Source of the DNA: JBBPYC01 sp038200275
GTDB taxonomy: Bacteria; Pseudomonadota; Gammaproteobacteria; Burkholderiales; Burkholderiaceae_C
NCBI GenBank assembly: GCA_038200275.1
Contig: JBBPYC010000090.1
Coordinates: forward strand, 1-39,609
Direction of reading: 5' to 3'
DNA: 39,609 bases
Both the position numbers and the translations under genes were made by a program. Below are positions 25,130 through 33,834 of the stretch, one piece after another (the stretch's first letter is position 1; every line of letters begins with the position of its first letter). The notes below the pieces were generated by a model that worked only from the letters and a program-made list of their open reading frames with translations, ran no database searches and was not told the origin of the DNA.

Positions 25130-25926
25130 GCGGGCTCCTGCGCATCCTGGCCCAGATAGGCGACCTGCACCTCTGGGTGGCGCGTGATCTCGTCGAAGCT
25201 CCCTTCGGCGATCTTGCGGCCATAGTTCAGCACCACACACCGGTCGGTGATGCGCTGGATCACACCCATTTCGTGTTCGATGATTACGATCGTGAACGGC
25301 GACAGGCGGGCTCTGACCTGCAGGATGTCGTCCATCAGCTCGCGCGTCTCGTCGTGCGTCATGCCGGCAGAAGGTTCGTCGAGCAGCAGCAGCTTGGGGT
25401 TCGAAATCAGCGCGCGACAGACTTCGACCCGGCGCCGGTCGATCATGCTGAGCGCGCCCGCGGGCTGCCACATCTTGGCGGCCATCTCGACGTTGAATGT
25501 GTGCAGCAGTGTGTGCACCTGATCGACGGTTTCGTCGAACTGGCGACGCAGCGCACCGCGCCGAAACAGGTTGAACCACAGGCCGCTGCCAAGCTGCTGA
25601 GCGCTGCCGATCGCGACGTTGTCGAACACGGTGAGCGGCAGCGACAACCGCGAGCGTTGAAAGGTGCGCGTGACGCCAGCGCGGTACATTGCCTGCGCGC
25701 TGCTGCCAGTGACCGGCTTGCCGCCCAGTGACACCTCGCCAGCCGATGGTGCGTAGATGCCTGTCACCACGTTGAAGAACGTCGTCTTGCCGGAGCCGTT
25801 CGGCCCGAGCAGGCCGAGGATCTCCTGCTCATGCACGACCAGATCCAGCGCGTCGAGCGCGGTCACGCCGCCGAAGCGCATCGTCAGTCCGCGGGATTCG
25901 AGCAAGGCCTGCGGTGCGCTGCTCAT
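25126..25926 (-). CDS. livG: Branched-chain-type ABC transporter ATPase LivG
   Basis: 266 aa. Walker A 'LLGPNGSGKTTFFNVVTGIY', 'GVTRTFQRSRLSLPLTVFDN' (Q-loop and LivG-type start of the helical domain), Walker B 'LLLLDEPSAGMTHDET' and 'VIIEHEMGVI' (H-loop). The signature reads 'LSMIDRRRVEVCRAL': the Gly of the usual LS-x-G motif is Ile. This may be a trait of its subfamily rather than a defect, as the rest is sound. The helical insertion (residues ~95-140) is typical of LivG. The start overlaps the livM stop by 4 nt and the stop overlaps livF by 4 nt. Confidence 0.9.
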   Translation of the reverse strand: MSSAPQALLESRGLTMRFGGVTALDALDLVVHEQEILGLLGPNGSGKTTFFNVVTGIYAPSAGEVSLGGKPVTGSSAQAMYRAGVTRTFQRSRLSLPLTVFDNVAIGSAQQLGSGLWFNLFRRGALRRQFDETVDQVHTLLHTFNVEMAAKMWQPAGALSMIDRRRVEVCRALISNPKLLLLDEPSAGMTHDETRELMDDILQVRARLSPFTIVIIEHEMGVIQRITDRCVVLNYGRKIAEGSFDEITRHPEVQVAYLGQDAQEPA

Positions 25927-27095
25927 GCGGTCGGCTGCCGGTCACCGGCACCAGGAAAGTAACGCCTCACCGTGCGTGGCAGCAACCCGTCCGGGCGGAA
26001 CAGCAGGATGAAGATCACGAGCAGCGCGTACAGCAGGAAGCGGTATTCCTGGATGAACTGAAACTTCTCCGGCAGGATCAGCACGATGGTCGCAGCCGGC
26101 AGCAAGCCCCAAGGGCTGCCGATGCCACCCAGGATCACGATCGACACCAGGATCAGCGAGTCACCGAACGTGAAGTTGTTTGGTGCGACGTAGCCCGTCA
26201 TCATCCCGTAGACCGAGCCGGCCACGCCGGCCAGGAAATTGCCGCAGGTAAACGCGAGCACCTTGCCGCGCGCGATGCTCACGCCGAAGGTGGCGGCGGC
26301 CACCTCGTCGGTACGAATCATGTCCATCTCCAGGCCGAGCCAGGAACGTTCGATCCGGCGCACCAGCACGAATGCCAAAGCGCACAGCAGCAGGCTCAGT
26401 ACCGCATAGTTGGCATAGAACGAAATCTCCACGTCGCCGAACTCGTAGCCGTTGTTGAGCTTCCAGCCGAACAGGTCCAAGCCCGGAATGCGTAGGCCTT
26501 GCGGCCCGCCGAGCGCATCGTTGACTTCCAGAAAACCCTTGAACAGGATGCCGAACGCGATCGTGACCAACGCTGCGTAGTGGCCGCGCGTACGCAGCAC
26601 CGGCCAGATCAGCAGCGACCCGATCAGCGCTGCCATCAGCCCACCAATCAGCAGCACAAACAGATGCGGCACAGCCGTGTGCGTGGCCAGTGTCGCTGCC
26701 GTGTAGCTGCCGATGCCGAAGAACGCCGCACCCGCAAAGTTCACGATGCCGACATAGCCGAACTGGATGTTCAGCCCCAGGCCCACCACGCTGAACAGCA
26801 ACACCGTGGACATCAGCAGCAGCGAAAAATGCATTTCATGAAAGGCTGCAATCAACGCCAACGCACCGACCATCGAGCCGATGCCAACCAGCCGCGGCGC
26901 GCTGGCCGCAGCTGAGGCCAGCGGTGCAGACCAGCCGATCCGCTGAAACGCGACGGTGGCGACCAGCAACAGCGCCAGCAGCACGCCGACCTGCAATTGG
27001 CTTTCTGCGTGCAGCAGCGCCCAGAGGTAGACGAAGACGGTGACGAGCGCGGTGATCAGCACCGGTGCGGAGCGGGCGGAGGAAATGTGGGTCAT
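25923..27095 (-). CDS. livM: Branched-chain-type ABC transporter permease LivM
   Basis: 390 aa with about ten hydrophobic segments. Family stretches are 'LGLNIQFGYVGIVNFAGAAF' (the LivM hallmark N-terminal half), 'LRTRGHYAALVTIAFGILFK', 'EMDMIRTDEVAAATFGVS' (the coupling loop that contacts the ATPase), 'GMMTGYVAPNNFTFGDSLIL' and 'VILGGIGSPWG'. The N-terminus is longer than in E. coli LivM by extra helices, a common form. It forms the pore with LivH. It lies 4 bp after livH and overlaps livG by 4 nt. Confidence 0.91.
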   Translation of the reverse strand: MTHISSARSAPVLITALVTVFVYLWALLHAESQLQVGVLLALLLVATVAFQRIGWSAPLASAAASAPRLVGIGSMVGALALIAAFHEMHFSLLLMSTVLLFSVVGLGLNIQFGYVGIVNFAGAAFFGIGSYTAATLATHTAVPHLFVLLIGGLMAALIGSLLIWPVLRTRGHYAALVTIAFGILFKGFLEVNDALGGPQGLRIPGLDLFGWKLNNGYEFGDVEISFYANYAVLSLLLCALAFVLVRRIERSWLGLEMDMIRTDEVAAATFGVSIARGKVLAFTCGNFLAGVAGSVYGMMTGYVAPNNFTFGDSLILVSIVILGGIGSPWGLLPAATIVLILPEKFQFIQEYRFLLYALLVIFILLFRPDGLLPRTVRRYFPGAGDRQPTA

Positions 27096-27099
27096 GTGA

Positions 27100-28035
27100 T
27101 CAAACCCGCTCGCTGGACCGTTCGGCGATCAGCCCGGTCGGCCGCCATGCCATCAGCAGGATCACGACCGCGAAAGCAAACACATCCTTGTAGGCGCTGG
27201 CGATGGCGGGCACCAGCATTGGCAGCACCACCGCACCGAAGGTCTGCAGCGCAGCAAACAGGAAGCCCCCCAGGATCGCACCGAGGAAGTTGCCAAGGCC
27301 GCCCAGGATGGCTGCAGAAAACCCGATCACGCCGAGCAGCAAGCCGATGCCGAAATTAACTTCGTTGTAGTAGAGCCCATTGATCATGCCGGCCACCGCC
27401 GCCAAGGCAGAGCCGAGCGCGAACGTGAACAACACCACCTTTTGAAAGTCGATGCCCATGACCCGCGCGGTCTCCCCGTCTTGCGCCACTGCGCGGATCG
27501 CCAAGCCAAGCTTGGTGCGCGTGATCATCAGGTGCACGCCGATGATCGTCGCGAGCCCCGCTGCCAACAGCAACAAGCTGTCGATGCGCAGTGCGATCGC
27601 GCCGATGTGCAGTGTGTCGTCCGGCAGCAGCCGAGGAAACGGCTTCGGATTCGAGCCGTTCGGATAGAACAGCCGCACCGATTCACGCAGTGCCAGCCCG
27701 AACATCAGCGTGACGAGCAGCGTGTTGATCGGCGGTGCATTCTTCAGTGGCAGCACCAGAAAGCGCGCCGCGAACGCGCCCACTGCGGCCGTTACCGCAA
27801 TGGATGCGATCAGCATCAAGGACAGCAACAGCCAAGGATTCGACACGCCCGCCTCGCCGAGCGCACCGTACGTAGCCAGCGCCGTGAAGCCGCCCAGCAT
27901 CAGCACATCGCCATGTGAGAACTTGATCACGTCCAACACGCCGAAAAACAGTGTGAAGCCGACCGCGACCATCGCGTAGATCATGCCCAGCATCAACGTG
28001 TTCATCACGTACTGGGCCAGGATGTCGAGGCTCAT
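27100..28035 (-). CDS. livH: Branched-chain-type ABC transporter permease LivH
   Basis: 311 aa with about eight membrane segments. Typical sequences are 'MLGMIYAMVAVGFTLFFGVL' near the start, 'VIKFSHGDVLMLGGF', 'RAVAQDGETARVMGIDFQKV' (cytosolic coupling loop) and 'GVIGFSAAILGGLGNFLGAI' followed by the last helix. It forms the inner-membrane channel with LivM. It lies 41 bp after the binding-protein gene and is the second gene of the operon. Confidence 0.91.
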   Translation of the reverse strand: MSLDILAQYVMNTLMLGMIYAMVAVGFTLFFGVLDVIKFSHGDVLMLGGFTALATYGALGEAGVSNPWLLLSLMLIASIAVTAAVGAFAARFLVLPLKNAPPINTLLVTLMFGLALRESVRLFYPNGSNPKPFPRLLPDDTLHIGAIALRIDSLLLLAAGLATIIGVHLMITRTKLGLAIRAVAQDGETARVMGIDFQKVVLFTFALGSALAAVAGMINGLYYNEVNFGIGLLLGVIGFSAAILGGLGNFLGAILGGFLFAALQTFGAVVLPMLVPAIASAYKDVFAFAVVILLMAWRPTGLIAERSSERV

Positions 28036-28076
28036 TGCGATTGGTCCGGTTCAAGCAGACTGGCTTTGTGTGTTCA

Positions 28077-29255
28077 TCAGCGGCCCGCCAGCTTGCGCTT
28101 GCCCGTTGCGTATTCGCTGGCGTCCCACAGCACCCACTGGCCGTCCTGTACCACGTACTTGGAGATCAGCGGCACGATGTTCTGGCGGTGGTCGTCGAAC
28201 GTCACCTTGCCGATCACGGTGTCGGCATCCTTCGTTGCATTCAGCGTCGCACGCACTTTCTTGCGGTCCGGGCCGACTTTCTCGATCGCATCCATCACCA
28301 GGTTTGCCGCAGCGTACGCGAATGGACCGTAAGCCTCGGCCGGCTCCGAGAAGCCCGCCTTTTTGTAGTCTGCGATGAACGCAGTGCCGCCCGGCAGTTT
28401 CTCCGCCGGCGCGCCTTCGATGAACGACAGCGAGCCTTCGGCCAGTTCCTTGCCCAGCCCTTCCGGAAACGCAGCCGACTTGATGCCCGAAGTGCCCTGG
28501 AACACCGCCTTGATGCCGAGCTTGTCCATCTGGCTGCGGATGCGGATGCCGATTGGCGTGAGGCCGCCAAAGTAGACGACGTCGGGCTTCAGCTCTTTGA
28601 CTTTGGTGAGCTCGGCTGTGAAGTCCTGCTGGTCTGCGGTCACACCGAAGGTGCCGGCGATTTCACCGCCGCCCTTGGTCAGGAATTCGCTGAACACTTT
28701 GTTGTGGCCCTTGCCGTAGTCGGTCGTGTCATGAATGATGACCCAGCGCTTGTAGCCCTTGTCGAGCATGAACTGCGAAGCCACTTCATTCTGGTTGATC
28801 ATCGTGCCGTTGACGCGGTGAATCTCCTTGTATTCGTTGCCGTAGGTCACGTCCGGCAGTACCGCGCCCCAGACCACGACCGGCAGGCCAAAGCGGTGAT
28901 AGACGTCGACCGCGCTCATCGCCACCGCCGAGCAGTAGTGCGTAACGCCCGCGATGATCGCGCTGTCGGCGGCCGCCTTGGTGGCCACCTGCACACCGAC
29001 GTTCGGCTTGCACTCGTCATCGAGCACGACCAGTTCGTACTTGTACTTGGCCTTCGCGTCTTCGTTGCGCAAGCGCACTGCAAGCTCGACCGAGTTGCGC
29101 CCGCCCAGGCCATTGGCTGCGACGCCGCCGGTCAATGGGCCGATGAATGCGATCTTCACGGTGTCTTTGGCATTGGCCGCCGATGCGCCGAGTAGCAAGG
29201 CAGCGGCGCACAGCGACGTGAGTGCCCAGCGGCGGGTGATGCGTGAGTGGGTCAT
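28077..29255 (-). CDS. livK: Periplasmic binding protein of the Liv-type transporter
   Basis: 392 aa. Signal peptide of about 29 residues: RR at 8-9, a hydrophobic core, and cleavage after 'ASAANA' before 'KDTVKI'. The mature part has the type I periplasmic-binding fold: 'IAFIGPLTGGVAANGLGGRN', 'LVVLDDECKPNVGVQVATKA' and 'VIIHDTTDYGKGHNKVFSEF', then 'KVKELKPDVVYFGGLTPIGI'. Liv-type proteins bind branched amino acids, other amides or aromatic acids. The ligand cannot be read off; the M20 deacylase at the operon end hints at an N-acylated compound. The gene is first in livKHMGF-M20 and divergent from the aldo/keto reductase. Confidence 0.9.
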   Translation of the reverse strand: MTHSRITRRWALTSLCAAALLLGASAANAKDTVKIAFIGPLTGGVAANGLGGRNSVELAVRLRNEDAKAKYKYELVVLDDECKPNVGVQVATKAAADSAIIAGVTHYCSAVAMSAVDVYHRFGLPVVVWGAVLPDVTYGNEYKEIHRVNGTMINQNEVASQFMLDKGYKRWVIIHDTTDYGKGHNKVFSEFLTKGGGEIAGTFGVTADQQDFTAELTKVKELKPDVVYFGGLTPIGIRIRSQMDKLGIKAVFQGTSGIKSAAFPEGLGKELAEGSLSFIEGAPAEKLPGGTAFIADYKKAGFSEPAEAYGPFAYAAANLVMDAIEKVGPDRKKVRATLNATKDADTVIGKVTFDDHRQNIVPLISKYVVQDGQWVLWDASEYATGKRKLAGR

Positions 29256-29497
29256 GATGAACTCCAGAGCGGGATGGAAAGTGGGCTGTTCAGGTCAGCG
29301 TCAGAATCCGATGGAAGGCAACTGAGCCACCATCAAAACGGGCTGAGATCGACGCGCGAACAGCCGCTACTGTAGCTGCGTCGGGATGCACGATATATGC
29401 CATCGACGGCGCATTCGGGTTGCCGCTTCGCCGCGCTTGCGCGAAGATCCAGGCCGGATCGACATCCACGCAGTCGATCGATTTTTAGGAGCCCCTT
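29256..29497. promoter_or_regulatory. Divergent promoter region of the liv operon and the aldo/keto reductase
   Basis: 242 bp between two divergent start codons must hold promoters for both. I see no convincing -35/-10 pair or palindromic operator. An AGGAG ribosome binding site stands a few bases before the reductase ATG (29498). Confidence 0.45.
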
Positions 29498-30478
29498 ATG
29501 GAAATCACCCGCCTCGGTCGCACCGGCCTCAAAGTCTCGAAGCTGTGCCTGGGTTGCATGACCTATGGCGAGCCGAAGCAGGGCGCTCACGAATGGACCC
29601 TGGACGAAGAAGCCAGCCGACCGCTGATTCGGCAAGCGCTGGAAGCCGGCATCAACTTCTTCGACACTGCAAATGTGTATTCGCTTGGCAGCAGCGAGGA
29701 GATTCTGGGCCGCGCAATTCACGACTTCAGTCGGCGTGAAGAAGTCGTGATTGCGACCAAGCTGAACGGTCCGATGCGCGGCGATCCCAACGCAGCTGGT
29801 TTGTCACGCAAGGCGGTGATGACGGAGATCGACCACAGCCTGCGGCGGCTCGGCACCGACTACATCGACCTGTATCAAATCCACCGTTTCGACCCGACCA
29901 CGCCGATCGAGGAAACGCTGGAAGCGCTGCACGACGTCGTGAAGGCTGGCAAGGCGCGCTACATCGGCGCCTCATCAATGCATGCGTACCAGTTCTGCAA
30001 GGCGCTTTATGTGGCCGATCTGCATGGCTGGACCCGGTTCGTGTCCATGCAGAACCACTACAACCTGCTTTACCGCGAAGAAGAACGCGAGATGATGCGG
30101 CTGTGCGCCGAAGAGGGCATCGGCGTGATTCCGTGGAGCCCACTGGCACGCGGCCGGCTGACGCGCGACTTCGATGCGACGACGTTTCGCACCGGCACCG
30201 ACAAGTTCGGCCAGAACCTGCACAAGGATTTGGGCGATGCGGATCGCAAGGTGGTGGAGGCCGTCGCAAAGATTGCTTCAGCACGTGGCTTACCGTGGGC
30301 TCAGGTCGCGCTGGCCTGGGTCGCCCGCAAGGCCCCGGTCACAGCCCCGATCGTTGGCGCATCAAAGGCGCAGCACCTGATCGATGCGGTGGCTGCGCTT
30401 TCATTGCAGCTGACGGCCGATGAGATCACGGCGTTGGAAGCGCCGTATGTGCCGCACGCGACAGCGGGTTTTTCCTGA
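29498..30478 (+). CDS. Aldo/keto reductase
   Basis: 326 aa, (beta/alpha)8 barrel NADPH enzyme. The catalytic tetrad is visible: Asp and Tyr in 'FFDTANVYSLGSSEEILG' (residues ~50-67), Lys in 'VIATKLNGPM' and His in 'DLYQIHRFDP'. The cofactor-phosphate end reads 'APIVGASKAQHLIDAVAALS'. Start and overall wording ('MEITRLGRTGLKVSKLCLGC') place it in the YajO/auxin-induced-protein-like AKR group. The substrate is unknown. AGGAG precedes the start. It is monocistronic by position: divergent from livK and convergent with the alcohol dehydrogenase gene. Confidence 0.9.
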   Translation: MEITRLGRTGLKVSKLCLGCMTYGEPKQGAHEWTLDEEASRPLIRQALEAGINFFDTANVYSLGSSEEILGRAIHDFSRREEVVIATKLNGPMRGDPNAAGLSRKAVMTEIDHSLRRLGTDYIDLYQIHRFDPTTPIEETLEALHDVVKAGKARYIGASSMHAYQFCKALYVADLHGWTRFVSMQNHYNLLYREEEREMMRLCAEEGIGVIPWSPLARGRLTRDFDATTFRTGTDKFGQNLHKDLGDADRKVVEAVAKIASARGLPWAQVALAWVARKAPVTAPIVGASKAQHLIDAVAALSLQLTADEITALEAPYVPHATAGFS

Positions 30479-30555
30479 TCTACTCGTTTTGGTGCAGTCC
30501 GCCTTTAGTCGAACTAGAGTCGGCAATGCGCGATCGCAGACGGCTGGCTTGCAGC

Positions 30556-31611
30556 CTAAGGTTGCAGCACCGTGCGGCCCTGAATGCGGCCTGCACGCAG
30601 ATCGTCGAGTGTCTGGTTCGCTGCATCCAGCGGTTTCACCGTGACCGGCAGATCGGGCAGGTTGCCCGTGCGCGCAATGTCCATCAGCTCCTGCATCTCA
30701 GCCAGGCTGCCGACATAGGAGCCGACCACGCTGACGGCTTTCATCGCGATCATCGCTGGCGCGACGGATGTGGAGCCGCCGAACAGGCCGACGCAGATCA
30801 GCCGTCCGCCCTTGCGCAACGTGCTGAAGCCGAATGCGAAGCTCGAGCCGGCACCGACGAAATCGATTGCAGCAGCGACGCCACCCTGGGTGGATTTCAT
30901 CAACGTTTTGGCGGCGCCATCTGCCTTCGGATCGATCACGTGGTCTGCGCCGGCACCGTGGGCCAGCGGCCATTTGGACTGGTCAAGTTCGGCGACAACG
31001 ATTCGGACCTTCGGAAACAATTCGCGCCCGAGCCGGATACTGGCCAGGCCAACACCACCAGCGCCGATGATCAGCAGCGTGTCGTTTTCAGCTGTCAAAG
31101 GTGCTGCTTTCTTGAGCGCGCTAAAAGCCGTCAGCCCGGAGCAAGCGTACGTGCAGGCCTGCTCCTCGCGCAAGCTGCCGTAGTCGAGCAGGTATTTCGC
31201 ATCCGGCACCACCACGTGATCCGCAAAGCCGCCGTCACGCTGAATGCCGAGCACGCGTGGTGCACCGCACAAATGCTCATTGCCCGCGCTGCAGACCGCG
31301 CACTGCCCGCAGCCAATCCACGGATAGACCACGCGGCGGTCGCCCACCTTGGCGGCTCTGGCATCCGGCCCGACCGCTACCACGGTGCCCGCGATCTCAT
31401 GCCCCAGCGTGCGCGGTGGATTCACCACCCGCCCCACATCTAGCTTGTTGCCGCCGCCGAGATCGAAGTAGCCATCATGCAGATGCACGTCGCTGTGGCA
31501 GACGCCGCAATTGCCGACCTTGACAAGGACTTCAGTGCCTTGAGGCTCCGGCGTCTCACGCAGCACCTGAGCGAGTGGTCTGCCGAAGGCTTCGAGTTGT
31601 TGGCTGATCAT
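30556..31611 (-). CDS. Zinc-dependent alcohol dehydrogenase (MDR family)
   Basis: 351 aa from ATG 31611 (AGGA eight bases upstream). Catalytic zinc ligands are Cys38 in 'GVCHSDVHLHDGYFDLGG' and the His-Glu of 'LGHEIAGTVVAVG'. The structural zinc loop is 'CGQCAVCSAGNEHLCG', with all four Cys present. The cofactor site is 'LLIIGAGGVGLASIRLG' with an acidic residue after the next strand ('VVAELD'), which favours NAD(H). The tail 'LDDLRAGRIQGRTVLQP' is typical of the alcohol dehydrogenase group with wide substrate range. It converges with the aldo/keto reductase and diverges from the SDR gene. A shared alcohol/aldehyde or hydroxy-acid pathway with these two is possible but unproven. Confidence 0.9.
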   Translation of the reverse strand: MISQQLEAFGRPLAQVLRETPEPQGTEVLVKVGNCGVCHSDVHLHDGYFDLGGGNKLDVGRVVNPPRTLGHEIAGTVVAVGPDARAAKVGDRRVVYPWIGCGQCAVCSAGNEHLCGAPRVLGIQRDGGFADHVVVPDAKYLLDYGSLREEQACTYACSGLTAFSALKKAAPLTAENDTLLIIGAGGVGLASIRLGRELFPKVRIVVAELDQSKWPLAHGAGADHVIDPKADGAAKTLMKSTQGGVAAAIDFVGAGSSFAFGFSTLRKGGRLICVGLFGGSTSVAPAMIAMKAVSVVGSYVGSLAEMQELMDIARTGNLPDLPVTVKPLDAANQTLDDLRAGRIQGRTVLQP

Positions 31612-31850
31612 TCGGATGTTCCTCCACATCGGTGAATTGCTTGAACGAGCAAGCAGTTTGAGGCAATTTGAAGTGCAGCGATTTTGTAACCAGGACCTGA
31701 GAAGCAGGGGCTGCAGTGCACATTGCTCTCCTTATCGACGGGGCAGGCTGGTGCTGAGGAAGGTGAAAATGAGATCCCTCCCTGGACGCACTGCCGGCCC
31801 TTGTCGGATTTCGTCAAACACCCGTAGTCCGGGCTGAATTGGAGCAATTT

Positions 31851-32651
31851 ATGGATTTGCAACTGACCGATCAGCACGTGTTGATCACGGGCGGCAGCAA
31901 GGGTATTGGGTTGGCGTGTGCGCAAGGTTTCTTGCGCGAAGGCGCACGGGTCAGTCTGATCGCGCGCGATGCGGTCGGGCTTGATGAGGCCAGGCAGCGA
32001 TTGCTGGCCTATGCCGAAAACGCACACGAGCGCATCACCCTGGTTGCCGCCGATCTGCGCGATACCGTGCGCGCGGAGCGGGCAATCGGCACGGCGGAAA
32101 CTGCATTCGGACCGGTGGATGTGCTCGTGACTTGCGCCGGTGCTGCGCAGCGCACACCACCGGCCGAGTTGACTGCACAGGCCTGGCATGACGCGCTCGA
32201 TGCGAAGTTCTTCAGCTACATCCACGTGATCGATCCGGTGGTCCGACGCATGGGCCAGCGCGGGCGCGGCGCGATCGTCAACGTGATCGGCGCCGGTGGC
32301 AAAGTGGCCAGCCCGATCCATCTGCCGGGCGGCTCCGCCAACGCGGCGTTGATGCTCGCCACCGCCGGGCTCGCCGCAGCTTACGCACCGATGGGCGTGC
32401 GCGTCAATGCGGTGAACCCGGGCGCAACACGAACCGAGCGGCTGACGCAAGGGCTCGAAGCGGCAGCGCGACAAGGCGGGACCGACGTCGACGAAGCGCT
32501 GGGTCGCACCACGAAGAACATTCCACTGGGTCGCATCGCTGAGCCGGATGAAGTGGCAAACGTGGTGTTGTTTCTGGCATCTGCCTGCGCGAGTTATGTG
32601 ACCGGCGTGGTGCTGACAATGGACGGAGCGGCGAATCCGATCGTGGTGTAG
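31851..32651 (+). CDS. SDR-family protein lacking the catalytic YxxxK motif
   Basis: 266 aa, Rossmann fold. The cofactor motif is 'LITGGSKGIGLACAQGFLRE' (residues ~11-30). 'VTCAGAAQRTPPA' replaces the usual NNAG. The C-terminal wording 'GVRVNAVNPGATRTERL' and 'FLASACASYVTGVVLTMDGA' is classical SDR. Where active SDRs have Tyr-x-x-x-Lys, this one has 'LPGGSANAALMLATAGLA', with neither Tyr nor Lys. A subgroup of SDRs with this trait exists, so the protein may bind cofactor without classical catalysis or use other residues. The start is ATG 31851 with GGAG upstream; a TTG at 31839 is in frame but has no better site. Confidence 0.85.
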   Translation: MDLQLTDQHVLITGGSKGIGLACAQGFLREGARVSLIARDAVGLDEARQRLLAYAENAHERITLVAADLRDTVRAERAIGTAETAFGPVDVLVTCAGAAQRTPPAELTAQAWHDALDAKFFSYIHVIDPVVRRMGQRGRGAIVNVIGAGGKVASPIHLPGGSANAALMLATAGLAAAYAPMGVRVNAVNPGATRTERLTQGLEAAARQGGTDVDEALGRTTKNIPLGRIAEPDEVANVVLFLASACASYVTGVVLTMDGAANPIVV

Positions 32652-32799
32652 CCATGGTGCTAATCAGGAAATTTCGATCGCACGTACACGGGCTGGGTCG
32701 ATTGAGGTGCTGGGGTGGGTGTTTCTGCAGCGCGGCGTTGAAGGAAATAAGACTCTGCAATCAGTCCCGGTGCCCACGGCGAATCTGGCAACCTGCAAT

Positions 32800-33201
32800 T
32801 CAGTCGCGCAACGGCCCACGCTGCTGCTTGATGGCCGAGCGCTGACTCTTGCCTTCCAGCCGTCGTTGTCTTGAGCCGTAGGTCGGTTTCGTGGCGCGCC
32901 GCACCCGCGGCGCCACCGCCATGCGGTCGACCAGTGCCTGCAGGCGCTCCAGTGCGTCGGCGCGGTTCATCTCCTGACTGCGGTGCTGCTGGGCTTTGAG
33001 CACCAGCACGCCTTCCTGCGTGATGCGGGTGTCGCGCAGCGAAAGCAAACGCTCCTTGACGTCATCGGGCAGGGACGACGCCGGGATGTTGAAGCGCAGA
33101 TGCACGGCGCTGGAGACCTTGTTGACGTTCTGGCCGCCCGCTCCCTGGGCACGGATGGCGCTGAACTCAACTTCGCGCTCGTCGACCTGAATCGAGGCCA
33201 T
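32800..33201 (-). CDS. arfB: Alternative ribosome-rescue factor ArfB (YaeJ)
   Basis: 133 aa from ATG 33201. The GGQ loop 'RAQGAGGQNVNKVSSAVHLR' is at residues ~17-36. The basic C-terminal tail 'RRLEGKSQRSAIKQQRGPL' enters the empty mRNA channel in known ArfB, and its 'R-x-x-x-K-S-x-R-x-x-x-K' spacing is kept. It hydrolyses peptidyl-tRNA on stalled ribosomes. The length is normal for the family. It is not functionally tied to its neighbours. Confidence 0.92.
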   Translation of the reverse strand: MASIQVDEREVEFSAIRAQGAGGQNVNKVSSAVHLRFNIPASSLPDDVKERLLSLRDTRITQEGVLVLKAQQHRSQEMNRADALERLQALVDRMAVAPRVRRATKPTYGSRQRRLEGKSQRSAIKQQRGPLRD

Positions 33202-33206
33202 GCCCT

Positions 33207-33480
33207 TTAGGTGTGGTTGCTGATCAAGGCCATGCCTTGCTTGCCGCCCATGCACATCGTCACTGGTGCGTTGTGGCTGCCGGTGCAATGCAGTTCGGCA
33301 AATGCTTTTGCAGTGAGGCCCGCATTGGCCGAGCGCCCGAGGGCGAAGCGGACGCGGTGTGGGCTGACTTCGGCAGGATTGAATCCGAGTTCGTCCATCA
33401 CCACATAAGCCTTCGCCGTACATGCGTCGTCCGTGAATCTTTCAGCTCGGTGATGCCCAGATCGCTTTCTTTCAAGTGAG
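33207..33480 (-). pseudogene. Remnant of a thiolase C-terminus
   Basis: Minus-strand pieces in two frames read 'LKESDLGITELKDS' (cf. the 'DxxExNEAFA' helix of thiolases), then 'AKAYVVMDELGFNPAEVSPH', 'RVRFALGRSANAGLTAKAFA' and 'APVTMCMGGKQGMAL'. This is the order of the acetyl-CoA acetyltransferase C-terminal domain. The catalytic His region 'GGAIALGHP' is degraded to 'RVRFALGRS', while the Cys of 'CMGG' remains. It ends 6 bp before arfB starts. Highly eroded. Confidence 0.6.
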
Positions 33481-33834
33481 TGCCCTTCGGCATCTTTCCT
33501 GTTGGCGCACGGCGTCGCGCGATTCCCACGGGGCACGACGCCGAGCCCAGCGCAGCGGAGACACGCAACGTGGCTGATCGACCCACACGCGGTTCACTTG
33601 GAGGGAAAAATCGGGCGCCGTGCATGGCTTGGTTTTAGTTCAGATCCCTGAAGGTGCGGGGATGCGCTGCAGCACGCAGTGCAGCAACTACTTGATGGCC
33701 TGTTGCGTAATTTGACCGGGCGTGAGGTTGCCGTGGCCACGATACCAGGGACCCGTTCAGCTCGCATGAGATCGGCCGTGTCGGGTTTACAGCACCCGGC
33801 AAAGCCTTCAGCAATGCCTTTGCAGGTGAGGTTT
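33481..33834. other. Intergenic stretch upstream of the TRAP operon
   Basis: No supported gene. A minus-strand run near 33690-33760 reads as about 22 plausible codons between stops ('GPWYRGHGNLTPGQITQQAI') and may be the tail of a lost gene that I cannot identify. The promoter of dctQMP must lie here or just downstream; I see no clear hexamers. Confidence 0.4.

Noticed and set aside
28035..29195. A 386-codon open frame on the plus strand
   Set aside because: It is antisense to livK and has no ribosome site or family features.
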